Origin: Apteryx mantelli
Taxonomy: Eukaryota > Chordata > Aves > Apterygiformes > Apterygidae
Direction of reading: 5' to 3'
DNA length: 64,000 nucleotides
Assembly: GCF_036417845.1 (NCBI RefSeq)
Contig: NC_090017.1
Location: 434,001-498,000, forward strand
Shown: positions 41,881-52,300 of the stretch, piece after piece
Layout: each line of letters opens with the position of its first letter
Numbering within the stretch: the first letter of the stretch is position 1
The notes under the pieces: model-generated
What the model was told of the DNA's origin: nothing
The model's input: the letters and a program-made list of their open reading frames with translations, nothing else
The model's database searches: none
Made by a program: the position numbers and the translations under genes

Positions 41881-44796
41881 CTAGGCCCCCGGCGGCGCCG
41901 TGCCGTTGCCCCCCGTCCCGAACTGCCGCCGGTCGAGGATGTCCTTGTACTGGAGCTCGGGGGTGGCGAGGCGGGCGCAGCGCTCGCGCTCGGCCGGTGG
42001 CAGCCCGGCCCTCAAAGCGTAGCCCAAGATCTCGGCCCGTCCCGGCGGCTGGAAAGGCCGGAGGCGGCCGTCGGCGATGGCGCCCGCCGCCACGGGCCCG
42101 CCGCCCCGCAGGCAGCGCCGCGCCAGGGCGTCCCGGCGTTCCCGCAGCCTCCGCACCTCGTCGCGGAGCCGGGCCGCCCCGAAGGCCTCGGCCCGGCGCC
42201 AGAAGGAGCGGTTGAGGTGGGCGTAGAGGGCCCAGTCGAGGGCGTTCCAGGCGCGGAGGCGGGCGGCCTGGGCGGCGCTGAGGGTGGCGGGCGCCCGGCG
42301 CCCGTTGTGGGCGAAGGCGGCCACGTCGTCCTCGGCCCAGCACAGCGCGTCGCGCAGCAGCACCAGCGACTCGTCGAAGTGCTCCGCCAGCAGCACCAGG
42401 GCGAACGCCCGCTCCACGCCCGCCACCGCCGCCGCCACCGCCCCGGCGTCGCCCGGCGCCGACGGCAGCCCGAAGTCGAACCACAGCAGGTTGCGGGCGT
42501 AATGGTTGCCCCGCGCTCCCGGCTCGTAGAAGCGGCCCGGGGACGCCAGGAAAGCTCCCAGCGACGGAGCCCGCCGGAAAGCCGGAGCTATGGCCCGGTA
42601 GTAGGCGAAGGCCGACTCGCCCAGCGTGCCCGGGTCCCGCACGATGGAGAAGTAGAAGGTGTCGTTGGGCATCACCTTCTGCACCTGCGGGGGGGGGAAC
42701 GGGGCGAAGGGCTCGGCGGACCTGCACGGCGCCCGCGGGCCTCCTCCCTCTCCCCCGGGCGTCCTCCGTCTCCCCTGGATGCTCGCCATCTCCCCTAGAC
42801 AGCCTCCGTGTCCTCCAAGCATCCTCCATCTCCCCCAAACATCCATCGTCTCCCCCAGGTGTCCTCCATCCCTCCTAGATGGCCTCCATCTCCCCTAGAC
42901 GTTCCCCAACTCTCCTGGATGTTCCCCATCTCTTCTGGATGTCCCCCATTTCCCTCAAACATCCATCGTCTCTCCCAGGTGTCCTCCATCCCCCCTAGAC
43001 GTCCCCCATCTCCTCCAAACATCCATCGTCTTCCCCCAGGTGTCCTCCATCCCCCCCAGATGTCCCCCATCTCTCCTAGATGTTCCCCAACTCTCCTAGA
43101 TGTTCCCCAACTCCTCCAAACATCCATCATCTCCCCCAGGTGTCCTCCATCCCCCCTAGATGGCCTCCATCTCCCCTGGACATTCCCCAACTCTCCTGGA
43201 TGTTCCCCATCTCCCCTGGATGTCCTCCCTTTCCTCCCAGACGTCCACCATCTTCTCTAGAGGTTCCCCATCTCCTCCAGGCGTTCTCTATCTCCTCTAG
43301 ATACTCCCCATTTCCCCCAGACATTCCCCATCTCCCCTGGATGCTCCCCATCTCCCCCGGACACCCTCCATCCCTCCTAGACATCCTCCATCTCTCCCAA
43401 ATATCCACTATCTCCCCTAGAGGTTCCCCATCTCATCCAGGCGTCCTCCATCTCCTCTAGATGTTCCCCATCTCCCCCAAACATCCCCCATCCCTCCTAG
43501 ATGTTCCCCATCTGCCCCATGCATCCACCATCTCCCCCAGGCATCCTCCATCTCCCCTGGACGTCCTCCGTCTCGCCCGGACATCCTCCGTCTCCCCTAG
43601 ACATTCTCCATCTCCAGGCGTCCACCATCCCACCTAGATGTGCCCCCAGCATTCCCAGCATCCCCGCGTCCCCCACATCCCCGGCGTCCCCGTCACCTCG
43701 GGCAGGTTGAAGCGCATGTGGTGGCAGAGGATGTCGAAGGGGGGCCCGCCGGGGCGGTAGCCCTTGACGCGGCTGGCCTGGAAGGGGCTGGGGTAGCCGA
43801 ACTGGTAGCGGTGGGGCAGGGCGAAGCGGAGCCCGTGGGCCTCGCCGAAGCGGTGCAGCAGGTTCACCACGCTGCTGCTGCCCGTCTTGTGCGTCTTCAG
43901 GAAGACCAGGTGGGTGCGGGGCCGGCAGGGCTGCGGCGGGCGGGCGGCGGGCGCCGTGGGGGGCCTGGAGGTGGGGGGGTGCGGGCACCGCGTCGGGGGG
44001 CACCCAAGGGGACGGGGAGCGTCATGCCACCCGTCCCAGGTACCCAAGGGGTTGGGGACCCCCATCTCGCCCATCCTGGGCACCGGAGGGGATGACACCC
44101 ACATCAGCCATCCCAGGTACCCAAAGGGTTGGGGATCCCTGTCCTGCTTGTCCCCAAGCACCCAAGGGGTTGGGGACCCTCATCTCGCCCATCCTGGGCA
44201 CCAGAGGGGATGAGGACACCCACATCATCCATCCCAGGTACCCAAAGGGTTGGGGACCCCCATTCTGCCCCCCCCCAGGGGGCCCAGGAGGTTGGGGACC
44301 TCCACATCAGCCATCCCAGGTACCCAAGGGGTTGGAGAACCCCATGCTGCTTGTCCCCAAGCCCCCAAGGGGATGGGGACCCCCATCCTGCTTGGTCTCA
44401 AGCACCCAAGGAATTGGGGACCCCCATCTCACCCATCCTGGTCACCCAAGGGGATGGGGACCCCCATCCTGCTTGGTCTCAAGCACCCAAGGAATTGGGG
44501 ACCCCCATCTCACCCATCCTGGTCACCCAAGGGGATGGGGACCCCCATCCTGCCTGTTCCCCAAGCACCCAAGGGGTCAGAGACCCCCATCCCAGGCACC
44601 CAGAGGGTGGGATCCCCCATCCCCCCCCCCGAGGAATTATGGGGTGCAGATTCCAGGGGAGATGGGCCGGGCCGGGTGACACCCACCTCCGCTGGAAGGG
44701 TCCCACCAAGAACTGCACCACGAAGCCAACGGTCACGCAGACGCCCAGGGCGGCCGCCAGCACCTGGAGCCGGCGGCAGGTGGGCGGCAGCTTCAT
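41881..44796 (-). CDS. GAL3ST4: Galactose-3-O-sulfotransferase 4
   Basis: Golgi type II membrane sulfotransferase that transfers sulfate from PAPS to C3 of galactose on O-glycans. Three coding exons (minus): 44687-44796, 43697-43964, 41881-42684; 393 aa, shorter than human (about 486). A short cytosolic N-terminus (MKLPPTCRRLQ) is followed by a membrane anchor (VLAAALGVCVTVGFVVQFLV). The PAPS 5'-phosphosulfate loop is LKTHKTGSSSVVNLLHRFGE and the 3'-phosphate motif is YFSIVRDPGTLGESAFAYYR; then ARNLLWFDFGL, LLAEHFDESLVLLRDALCW and the C-terminal YKDILDRRQFG. Gal3ST paralogues are similar; synteny between TRAPPC14 and STAG3 decides for GAL3ST4. The stop TAG is at 41881-41883. Confidence 0.93.
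42765..43650. repeat. GAL3ST4 intron 2 repeat, CATCTCCCCTAGATGTTCCC
   Basis: About thirty units of 30 bp (YCCCCATCTCCYCYAGAYRT), with a partial higher-order repeat carrying AAACATCCATCGTCTCCCCC. Confidence 0.92.
44020..44620. repeat. GAL3ST4 intron 1 repeat, CACCCAAGGGGATGGGGACC
   Basis: Units of about 60-65 bp containing CCCATCTCACCCATCCTGG; two identical copies at about 44,375-44,510. Confidence 0.9.
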
Positions 44797-44869
44797 GGTC
44801 CCGCGGGGACACGGGGGCTCGGGGGACCCAGGCGTCCGGGCCGCCGGCGCTTAGGGGGACGCTGCGAAG

Positions 44870-45932
44870 CCGGGGAGGGGGTGGGAAGAAGAAGAAGGAC
44901 CCGACGCGTCTCCGTCAGGCGGGTGGCCCCAAGTGTCACCTCCCCGGGGGTGTCACCGCGCCGAGCCCGGCCGGAGCCACGTCGTGGCCCGCTGGGGGGG
45001 TCAGCGGAGGCGTTTGGGCTCCCGCCAGCCCGGCCTGGCCCTTCCCGGGGCCAGCTGGGACCCATTAGCGGGGGGGGGACGGACAGATGGACGCCCCACC
45101 CTGACGGGCGGACGGGCATGGAAACCCCCCTCCTGCACGGACACCCCCGGGATCCCTCCCTGCCCCACACGTGGCGGACACCCCCCTGTACCCCCGGCCA
45201 CCGGGTCGCCCTTGTCCCCCGTGTCCCCCCACTGTGACCCCCCAGCCCATGTCCCCCTTGTCCCCCTCTGTGACCCCCCAGACCCTTGTGTCCCCCGTGT
45301 CCCCCCTCCGTGACCCCCTGTCCCCTGTTTCCCCCTCTGTGACCCCCCAGACCCCCATGTCCTTCCAGGACACCTGTGTCCCCCCCAGGCCCTGTGTCCT
45401 CCCAGTCCCGTGTCCCCTTGTCCCCCTCTGTGACCCCCCAGACCCTTGTGTCCCCCATGTCCCCCCTCTGTGACCTCCAGGCCCCTGTGTCCCTCCTGTC
45501 CCCCGTGTCCCCCTCTGTGACCCCCCAGACCCCCATGTCCTTCCAGAACACCTGTGTCCCCCCCCAGGCCCTGTGTCCTCCTAGTCCTCGTGTCCCCTTG
45601 TCCCTGCTCTGTGACCCCCCTGTCCCCCCCCAGGACCTCTCTGTCCCTCTAGCTCCCACGTTGTCCCCCAGACCCTGTGTATCCCGTGTCCCCCCCAGAC
45701 CCTGTGTCCCCCCTGTACCCCGTGTCCCCCTCATGTCTCCGTGTCCCCCTGTGTCCCCATCTTGCCCCCTGACCCCGTGTCCCCCCCCATGTCCCCTCTG
45801 TGCCTCATGTCCCCCCCGGTCCCCCTGTCCCCACCGTGTCCCCCTGTCCCCACCGTGTCCCCCAAGCCCCCCCCCGGGCCCTCTGTCCCCCCCCCCGTGT
45901 CCCCCTCGTGTCCCCCCGCCTCCGCACTCACC
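44870..45932 (-). other. GAL3ST4: Probable GAL3ST4 5'UTR intron and upstream exon
   Basis: On the minus strand a consensus donor GTGAGTGC lies at 45,931 downwards, preceded by a GC-rich leader, and an acceptor TTCGCAG lies near 44,870 just upstream of the coding exon. Between them, 45,190-45,880 is an array of GTGTCCCCCTCTGTGACCCC units. The exon is inferred from splice consensus and position only. Confidence 0.35.
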
Positions 45933-46089
45933 GCGGCTCCGGGGCACCGGGCACCGGACTCAGCGCCGCCGCATCCCGGCGGGGTCCCGGCGCCGCTCGG
46001 GGCCTCCCGGCGGCTCGGCAGGGCCCGGCCCGGGGGGGGCCCCGGTGTCCCGGGCGGGGGGGGGGGGGGAGGAAGGAATCCGGCCGTGC

Positions 46090-46920
46090 GGGGCTCCGCT
46101 CCCGGCGAGTCCCGGGATGCCGCTGCCGGCGGGTCCCGTGCGCCGGTCCGGGCGGCCGCTGGGTCCCGGTATCCCGGTGGGTCCCGGTGGGGCTCGGCGG
46201 GTCCCGGTGGGGCTCGGTATCGCGGTGGGTCCCGGTGTGTCCCGGTGTCCCGGCCGCACTCTCGCTCTTCGCCGAAGTTTCCTCCTTTGTCTCCCGCTGT
46301 CCCGCCCCGCCCCGCTGCACCGGGCCGGCCCCCCGGTACCGGACCGGCCCCCGCGCCCCCGTCCGGGCCCCCCCGGTACCGGACCGGCCCCCGCGCCGCC
46401 GTCTGGGCCCCGCCGATACCGGGCCGGCCCCGTCTCCCCCTCCCCCCGATACCGGGATGGTCCCCTCCCCCCCGGTACTGGGACAGCCCCCGCCAGTACC
46501 GGGACGGGCCCCCGGTACCGGGAGAGCCGTGCGGAGGCATTGGGGGGACACTGGGGACACTTGGGGACACTGGGGGGACGCTGCAGGGTCCGGGGGGCAC
46601 TGGGAGCACTGGGGACACTGGCGGGACGCTGCAGGGTCCGGGGGGCACTGGGGGCACTGGGGGGGGCACTGGGAGCACTGGGGACACTGGGGGGGGGGCA
46701 CTGCAGGGGCTGAGAGACAAATCTGGGGGGGGGCAGATTGGGGGGAGCAGATCCGGGGGTCCCGGTGCAGCCGGCGCTAGGACCCGGGGGTCCGGGAGGA
46801 TCGGGAGCCGCCGCCGCTGCACCGGGCGGTACCGGGCGGTACCGGGCTGCACCAGGGTTTGCCGGGCTGCACCGAGCCGGGCTGTACCGGGGTGCGCTGT
46901 CACCGGACCGGACCGGGCAT
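46090..46920. repeat. CCGGTACCGGG-rich low-complexity region
   Basis: Dense CCCGGTACCGGGAC and GGTCCCGGTGG units (46,100-46,520), then a GGGGGCACTGGGAGCACTGG array (46,540-46,700), then CCGGGCTGCACCGG. GGTACC-centred palindromes are frequent. No gene recognised; the mammalian GPC2 position falls here. Confidence 0.8.
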
Positions 46921-47275
46921 GGGGCGGTTGGTGCCGCCGGTGCTGCCGGTGCCGGTGCCGGTGCAGAGCCCCGGGACTGCAGCGGGCGCTGGGCATCGCG
47001 CTGGGCACCGTCCTGCCCGCGCTCAGCACCGGGAAGGGCACCGGGAACCGGGAACCGGGACCCCCCGTCCTGCCCGGTCCTGGGACCCCCCGGCTGGTAC
47101 CGGCCCCAGGACCTTCCTTGTGGGTGCTGGGGGCTCCCGGGGGTCCCCAGGGGTCGAGGATGTCCCCAGTGTCCCCAAGGGTCCCGGGTGTCCTCGTGGG
47201 TGCTGGGTCCCCCCAGCAGGTGCCGGGTCGCCCAGCCGGCCCGTCTCCAATAAACCGCGTAATTCATTGAGTGGC
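46918..47275 (+). other. Possible 3' end of an unidentified plus-strand transcript
   Basis: An open frame starting ATGGGGCGGTTGGTG continues to just beyond an exact AATAAA at 47249-47254. The product is Pro/Gly-rich and unlike any family I recognise; another frame has ALGIALGTVLPAL, a membrane-like stretch. Only the poly(A) signal supports a transcript. Confidence 0.25.
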
Positions 47276-47289
47276 TTGTGTGGTTTGGG

Positions 47290-48150
47290 TGCGTAGGGGG
47301 CTATATGGGACCCCTGGGCTATAGGGGACCTGGGGGGCTTGGAGCTGTCCGGGACCCCAGGGGTGTGGGGCTATATGGGACCCCTGGGCTATAGGGGACC
47401 TGGGGGGCTTGGGGCTGTCCGGGACCCCAGGGGTGTGGGGCTATATGGGACCCCTGGGCTGTTTGGGGCTGTTTGGGACCTCATGTCCATATAGGCCATA
47501 CTGGACTATGAGGGATCTCTGGGCTATACAGGGTTATAAGGGTCCCTGAGCAATATGTGAACAACTTCTATCTTGGATTATACATGACTTTGAAGCCTTT
47601 TGGAATATAAAGACTATATGTGTCATATAGCATCCACAGACCATATGGGGCTGTATGACCCCCATTAAACTATATGGGACCCCAGATCTATATGGGGCTA
47701 TAACAGTCCTCTATAAGGCCCCCCAGGGCCTTATAGGACTGTAGGGACCTCCAGGCCACACGACTCTACAGGGGATCTCCAGGTCACAGAGGACCCCAGG
47801 CCATCCGGGGCTATAGGGAACCCTGGGCCATATGGGATTATAGGGGATCCTCAGGCTAGAGGGGACCTCAGGGCCATATGGGACTCCCAGGCGATATGGG
47901 GCTATAGGAGACTCCTGAACCACATGGCACTATAGGGGATCCTATATGTCAAAGGGGGCTATAAGGTTCCCCATGTTATAGGAAGCTATAGGATCCCCCA
48001 TGCCATAGCAAGCTATAGGGATCCCCGGCCATAGGAGGCTATAAGGTTTCCTGTGCCATAGAGGGGGCTATAGGGATGCCAGGCCATAGGGGGCTATAGG
48101 GTTCCCTGTACCATAGCAGGGGCTATAAGGTCCCTCGTGCCGTAGGGGGC
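47290..48150. repeat. CTATAGGGG / CTATATGGGACC repeat region
   Basis: Begins with a 70 bp unit repeated almost perfectly (CTATATGGGACCCCTGGG at 47,301, 47,371 and 47,441), then degenerate 30-40 bp units of GGGGCTATAGGGATCCC with CCATAG. No gene seen. Confidence 0.85.
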
Positions 48151-48179
48151 TATAGGGGGACCCCGCCCCACGTGGGCGC

Positions 48180-48430
48180 CGCGGCAGCCCCGGGCCACGC
48201 CCCTCGCACGTGCCGGGCGGGGGGGGAGGGCGGGGCCGCGCCGCTGCCTGCGCCTGCGCAGTGGCTTCGTCCCGCCCCCTCCGCTCCGCTCCGCTCCCCT
48301 CCCAACGCGGGCGTCGAGGCGCGCGCACGTGCTGGGCGTGACGTCGTTCCCGCGGCAGCGCGCGAGGCCAGGCAGGGCGCGGGGAGGGGGAAGGGGAGGG
48401 GGGGGGTCAATGGGTGCGCGTCACGTGACC
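48180..48430 (+). promoter_or_regulatory. STAG3: Likely STAG3 CpG-island promoter
   Basis: NRF1-like TGCGCCTGCGCAG (48249-48261), a CRE-like TGACGTCG and a USF E-box CACGTGAC lie in a short CpG island about 1 kb upstream of the STAG3 ATG. Assigned by position. Confidence 0.5.
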
Positions 48431-48467
48431 TTCGGGGGGGGGGGACCCTGTTCCCCCCCCCCAGCGT

Positions 48468-49150
48468 GTCCCGGGGGGGTACTTGGGGCCTTGTCCCCCC
48501 CCCAAAGTGTGTCCCAAGGGGGGTACTTGGGGCCTTGTCCCCCCTCAAAGTGTGTCCCGGGGGGGTATTTGGGGCCTTGTCCCCCCTCAAAGTGTGTCCC
48601 GGGGGGGTATTTGGGGCTTTGTCCCCCCCCCAGGTGTGTCCTGGGGGTATTTGGGGCCTTTCCCCTCCCCCAAGTGTGTCCCGGGGGGGTATTTGAAGCC
48701 TTGTCCCCCCCCAAGTGTGTCCCAGGGGGGTATTTGGGGCTTTGTCCCCCCCCAGGTGTGTCCTGGGGGTATTTGAGGCCTAGTCCCCCCACCCAGCATG
48801 TCCTGGGAGGTATTTGGGGCCTTGTCCCCCCTCAAAGTGTGTCCCGGGGGGGTATTTGGGGCCTTGTCCCCCCCCGAGTGTGTTTTGGTGGGGTATTTGA
48901 GGCCTTGTCTCCCCCTGGCATGTCCTGGGGGGTATTTGGGGCCTTGTCCCCCCTCAAAGTGTGTTCTGGGGGGGTATTTGAGGCCTTGTCTCCCCCTGGC
49001 ATGTCCTGGGGGGTATTTGGGGCCTTGTCCCCCCTCAAAGTGTGTTCTGGGGGGGTATTTGGGGCTTTGTTCCCCCCCCAGGTGTGTCCTGGGGGGGTAT
49101 TTGGGGCCTTTCTCCCCCCCCCAAGCAGGACCCCAGGGGTTTTTTTGGCA
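48468..49150. repeat. STAG3 5' minisatellite, GGGGGGGTATTTGGGGCCTT
   Basis: About seventeen units of 38-42 bp: GTGTCCCGGGGGGGTATTTG, GGGCCTTGTCCCCCCTCAAA. It lies in the presumed 5'UTR intron of STAG3. Confidence 0.93.
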
Positions 49151-49352
49151 GTCTGGTTCCCCCCCCCCTGCACCCCATCATGTCCCCGGAACCATCCCGG
49201 GGGTCCTTGTCCCCTCCTGTGTCCCCCCTGGAGGGGGTATTTGGGGTCCCCTCTCCCCGCAGGGAGTTGAGGACACACTGGGGGGGGGGGACATCCCCGT
49301 CCCCCCCCCCCCAGCTGAGCCGTCCTGCGTCCCCCCAGGCCCCGCCATCACC

Positions 49353-52300
49353 ATGCCGCCGCGGCGCTTGGCCTGCGTCCAGGGCGCCTCGTCCAGCTCC
49401 GGCTCCTCGGCGGGGCCCGGCACCGGCTCCAGCCCGGCAGGGGCACGATCTGAGCCCCGGAGCGGCTCCCCGCCTCCGGATAGCCCGTGAGTTTGGGGGG
49501 AAGGGGGGGGTGCACGGGAAAGGAGGGGGGGCTGCGCCCCGGCCACCCTCCCACCGCCATGCCGTGCCCCGCAGGGACGCCAGCAGCGGGGACGCCGACT
49601 CCGGCAGTGACTTCGAGGATGCGCTGCGGAAGCACGGCAAGCGGGGGGCCCGTGCGGCGCCCGCCCGCCCCCTGGTACGTCTCATTTCCCCCCCCTCCTC
49701 CCGCTCCGCCGCCTTCCGGACGCTTTCCCAATTTTTGGGGTGCTTCTGCCCACGCGCCGCAGCGGCTGCCCATGCTCTAACCACGCCGCGTCTCCGTCTC
49801 CGTCCCCGTCAGGTCCCCAAGCGTCCCCGGAGGGAGCCCGGCACGGATGGGAGCAGCCCAGCCACCAGAAACCCGGAGCAAAACACCCTCTTTGAGGCCG
49901 TGAGGTCGGCCAAGACGGCCACCGAGGTAACTCCGCTCCCGCCGCTCTCCCTGCGGCTTCGGCCCCGCTTTTTGGTGGGGGGATGACGGCGGGGCCGCGT
50001 GTGGCTCGAGCAGGGGACAGCGGGACGTAGCGGGGGGGGGGGCACCGGGTGCGTGTTTGACGCCGGCTGCCCCCCTCCCTGCTCTCAGACGCTGGTGGAC
50101 GACTGGCTGGAGACCTACAAGCGGGACCGGGAGACGGGATTCCTGGAGCTCGTCAACTTCTTCATCCGCTCCTGCGGCTGCAGAGGTGGGCGAACCGCCG
50201 TCGGGCGCTCGGCCTCCTCCCCGCTGCTGGGGGGGGGACGGACCCCGTCGTGGGCTGCCGTCCCTGTCCCCTGGGCTTAGGCACACCCGTTTTGGCCTTC
50301 GCGGGCTCTTGTCCTCGTCCCCTGGGCTTAGGGACACCCCTTTCAGCCTTTGCAGGCTCTTGTCCCCGTCCCCTGGCCTGGGAACCCCAGTCTCGGCCTT
50401 CCCGGGCTGCCGTCCCCGTCCCCTGTCCCCCCGTTCCACCTCTCTGCTCCCCCCCCGGCAGGCGTGGTGACCCTGGAGATGTTCAGGAACCTGCAGAACT
50501 CGGAGATCATCCAGCAGCTGACGGAGCAGTTCGACGAGGTGCGGGGCGGCGCGCGGAGGGGCCGCGGCCCCCCGGGGAAGGAGGCGGCCGAGGGCCCGGC
50601 TCACGCCGTCTCCCCCGCAGGATTCGGCCGAGTACCCGCTGTCGCTGAGCACCCAGCCCTGGCGCCGGTTCCGGGCGGGTTTCTGCGAGCTGGTGGCCGT
50701 GGTGGTGCAGCGGTGCCAGTACAGCATCATCTACGACGAGTTCCTCATGGATTCTCTCATCTCCTTGCTCACCGGCCTCTCCGACTCCCAGGTGCGGGCT
50801 TTCCGTCACACCAGCACCCTGGCAGGTAGGCGGCTCCGCGCCGGATGCCTGGATCCCCCTCGGGGATCCCCCCTGGTGCTTTTCCGCAGCCTTTCCCGGC
50901 CCTCATGGCGCTGCCGTACGCCCAGCCATGAAGCTGATGACGGCCATGGTGAACGTGGCGCTGGGCGTGAGCCTGCACAAGGAGAACAACCAGCGGCAGT
51001 ACGAGGCCGAGCGCAGCAAGGGCCCGGGGCGCCGGGCCACCGAAAAACTGGAGGCGCTGCTGGAAAAACGGCAGGAGGTGAGCGCTCGAGCGGGGCCGGG
51101 CGGCGGGCAGCTGCCGGCGGGGCGCCCGTTGCCCCAGCCCCGCTCCTCTGCCAGCTCCAGGAGCAGCAGGAGGAGATCGAGAACATGATGAACGCCGTCT
51201 TCAAGGGCGTCTTCGTGCACCGCTACAGGTCGGAGCCTGCGTGGGAGGTCGGGGGCGGAGAAGGGGGGGTTCTTGGTATCGAGGTTTTATCGTAGGGAGG
51301 GGTTGTCCCTCTCTGTTCGGTGACAGCCCAGCTGGAAACTGGGACCAGTTTGGGGCTCCCCATTGCAGAGAGACGTGGAGGTCACCTTAGTGCCGAGGAA
51401 AGGGTGATGGAGAGGATGTTGGGGTTGTTGCGTGGTCGGGGAAAGGATGGATGGGATGAAAAAGGGACACAGGAGCGTTGGCCATGGACGGGAGGACGCG
51501 TGGGAGCTGGGATGTGGACGTCGTGCGGCCGGGGGGCGAAAAGACAAGGGGGTTTGGGGCGGGTGGCGCCAGCCCACGCGGTGCCGTGCGGGGCAGGGAC
51601 GTGGTCCCCGAGATCCGGGCCATCTGCATGGAGGAGCTAGGCAAGTGGATGAGGAGCTACGCGGCCTCGTTCCTCACCGACAGCTACCTCAAGTACCTCG
51701 GCTGGACCCTGCACGACAAGGTGAGACGGGGCTGGGGGCGGGGGGGTGGCAGGGGGCCTGGTGTCCCCGCTCACGTCCCCCGTCCCCCGTCCCCCGTCCC
51801 CGCAGCAGCGGGAGGTGCGTCTCCAGTGCGTGAAGGCCCTGCAGGGCCTCTACGGCAGCCGGGACACGGCCGCCCACCTCGAGCTCTTCACCAGCCGCTT
51901 CAAGGTGAGCGGGTGGCGCGCGGCCGCTCCAGGGTCCCCGCGCGGGTGCCACCACCAACCGTGTCGTTCCCCCCCCCCCTTCCTTGCCAGACCCGCATGG
52001 TGTCCATGGTCCTCGACAAGGAGCCTGACGTGGCCGTGGAGGTCGTGAAGCTGCTGATGTTGATCCTGAAGTGAGTGAGGGGACAGGGGACAGGGTCCTG
52101 CAGTGAGCATGGGGACAAGGGGACAGGGCTGGAGAGGACACAAGGGACAGGGTCCTGCAGTGAGCGTGGGGACAAGGGGACAGGGCTGGAGAGGACATGG
52201 GAGGACAGGGTCCTGCAGTGAGCATGGGGAGAAGGGGACAGGGCTGGAGGGGACATGGGACAGGGTCCCACAGTGAGCATGGGGACATGGGACAGGGTCC

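Noticed and set aside
46000-49000. GPC2 (glypican 2) expected between GAL3ST4 and STAG3
   Set aside because: No glypican-like cysteine-rich exon was found on either strand; the interval is repeats and CpG DNA.
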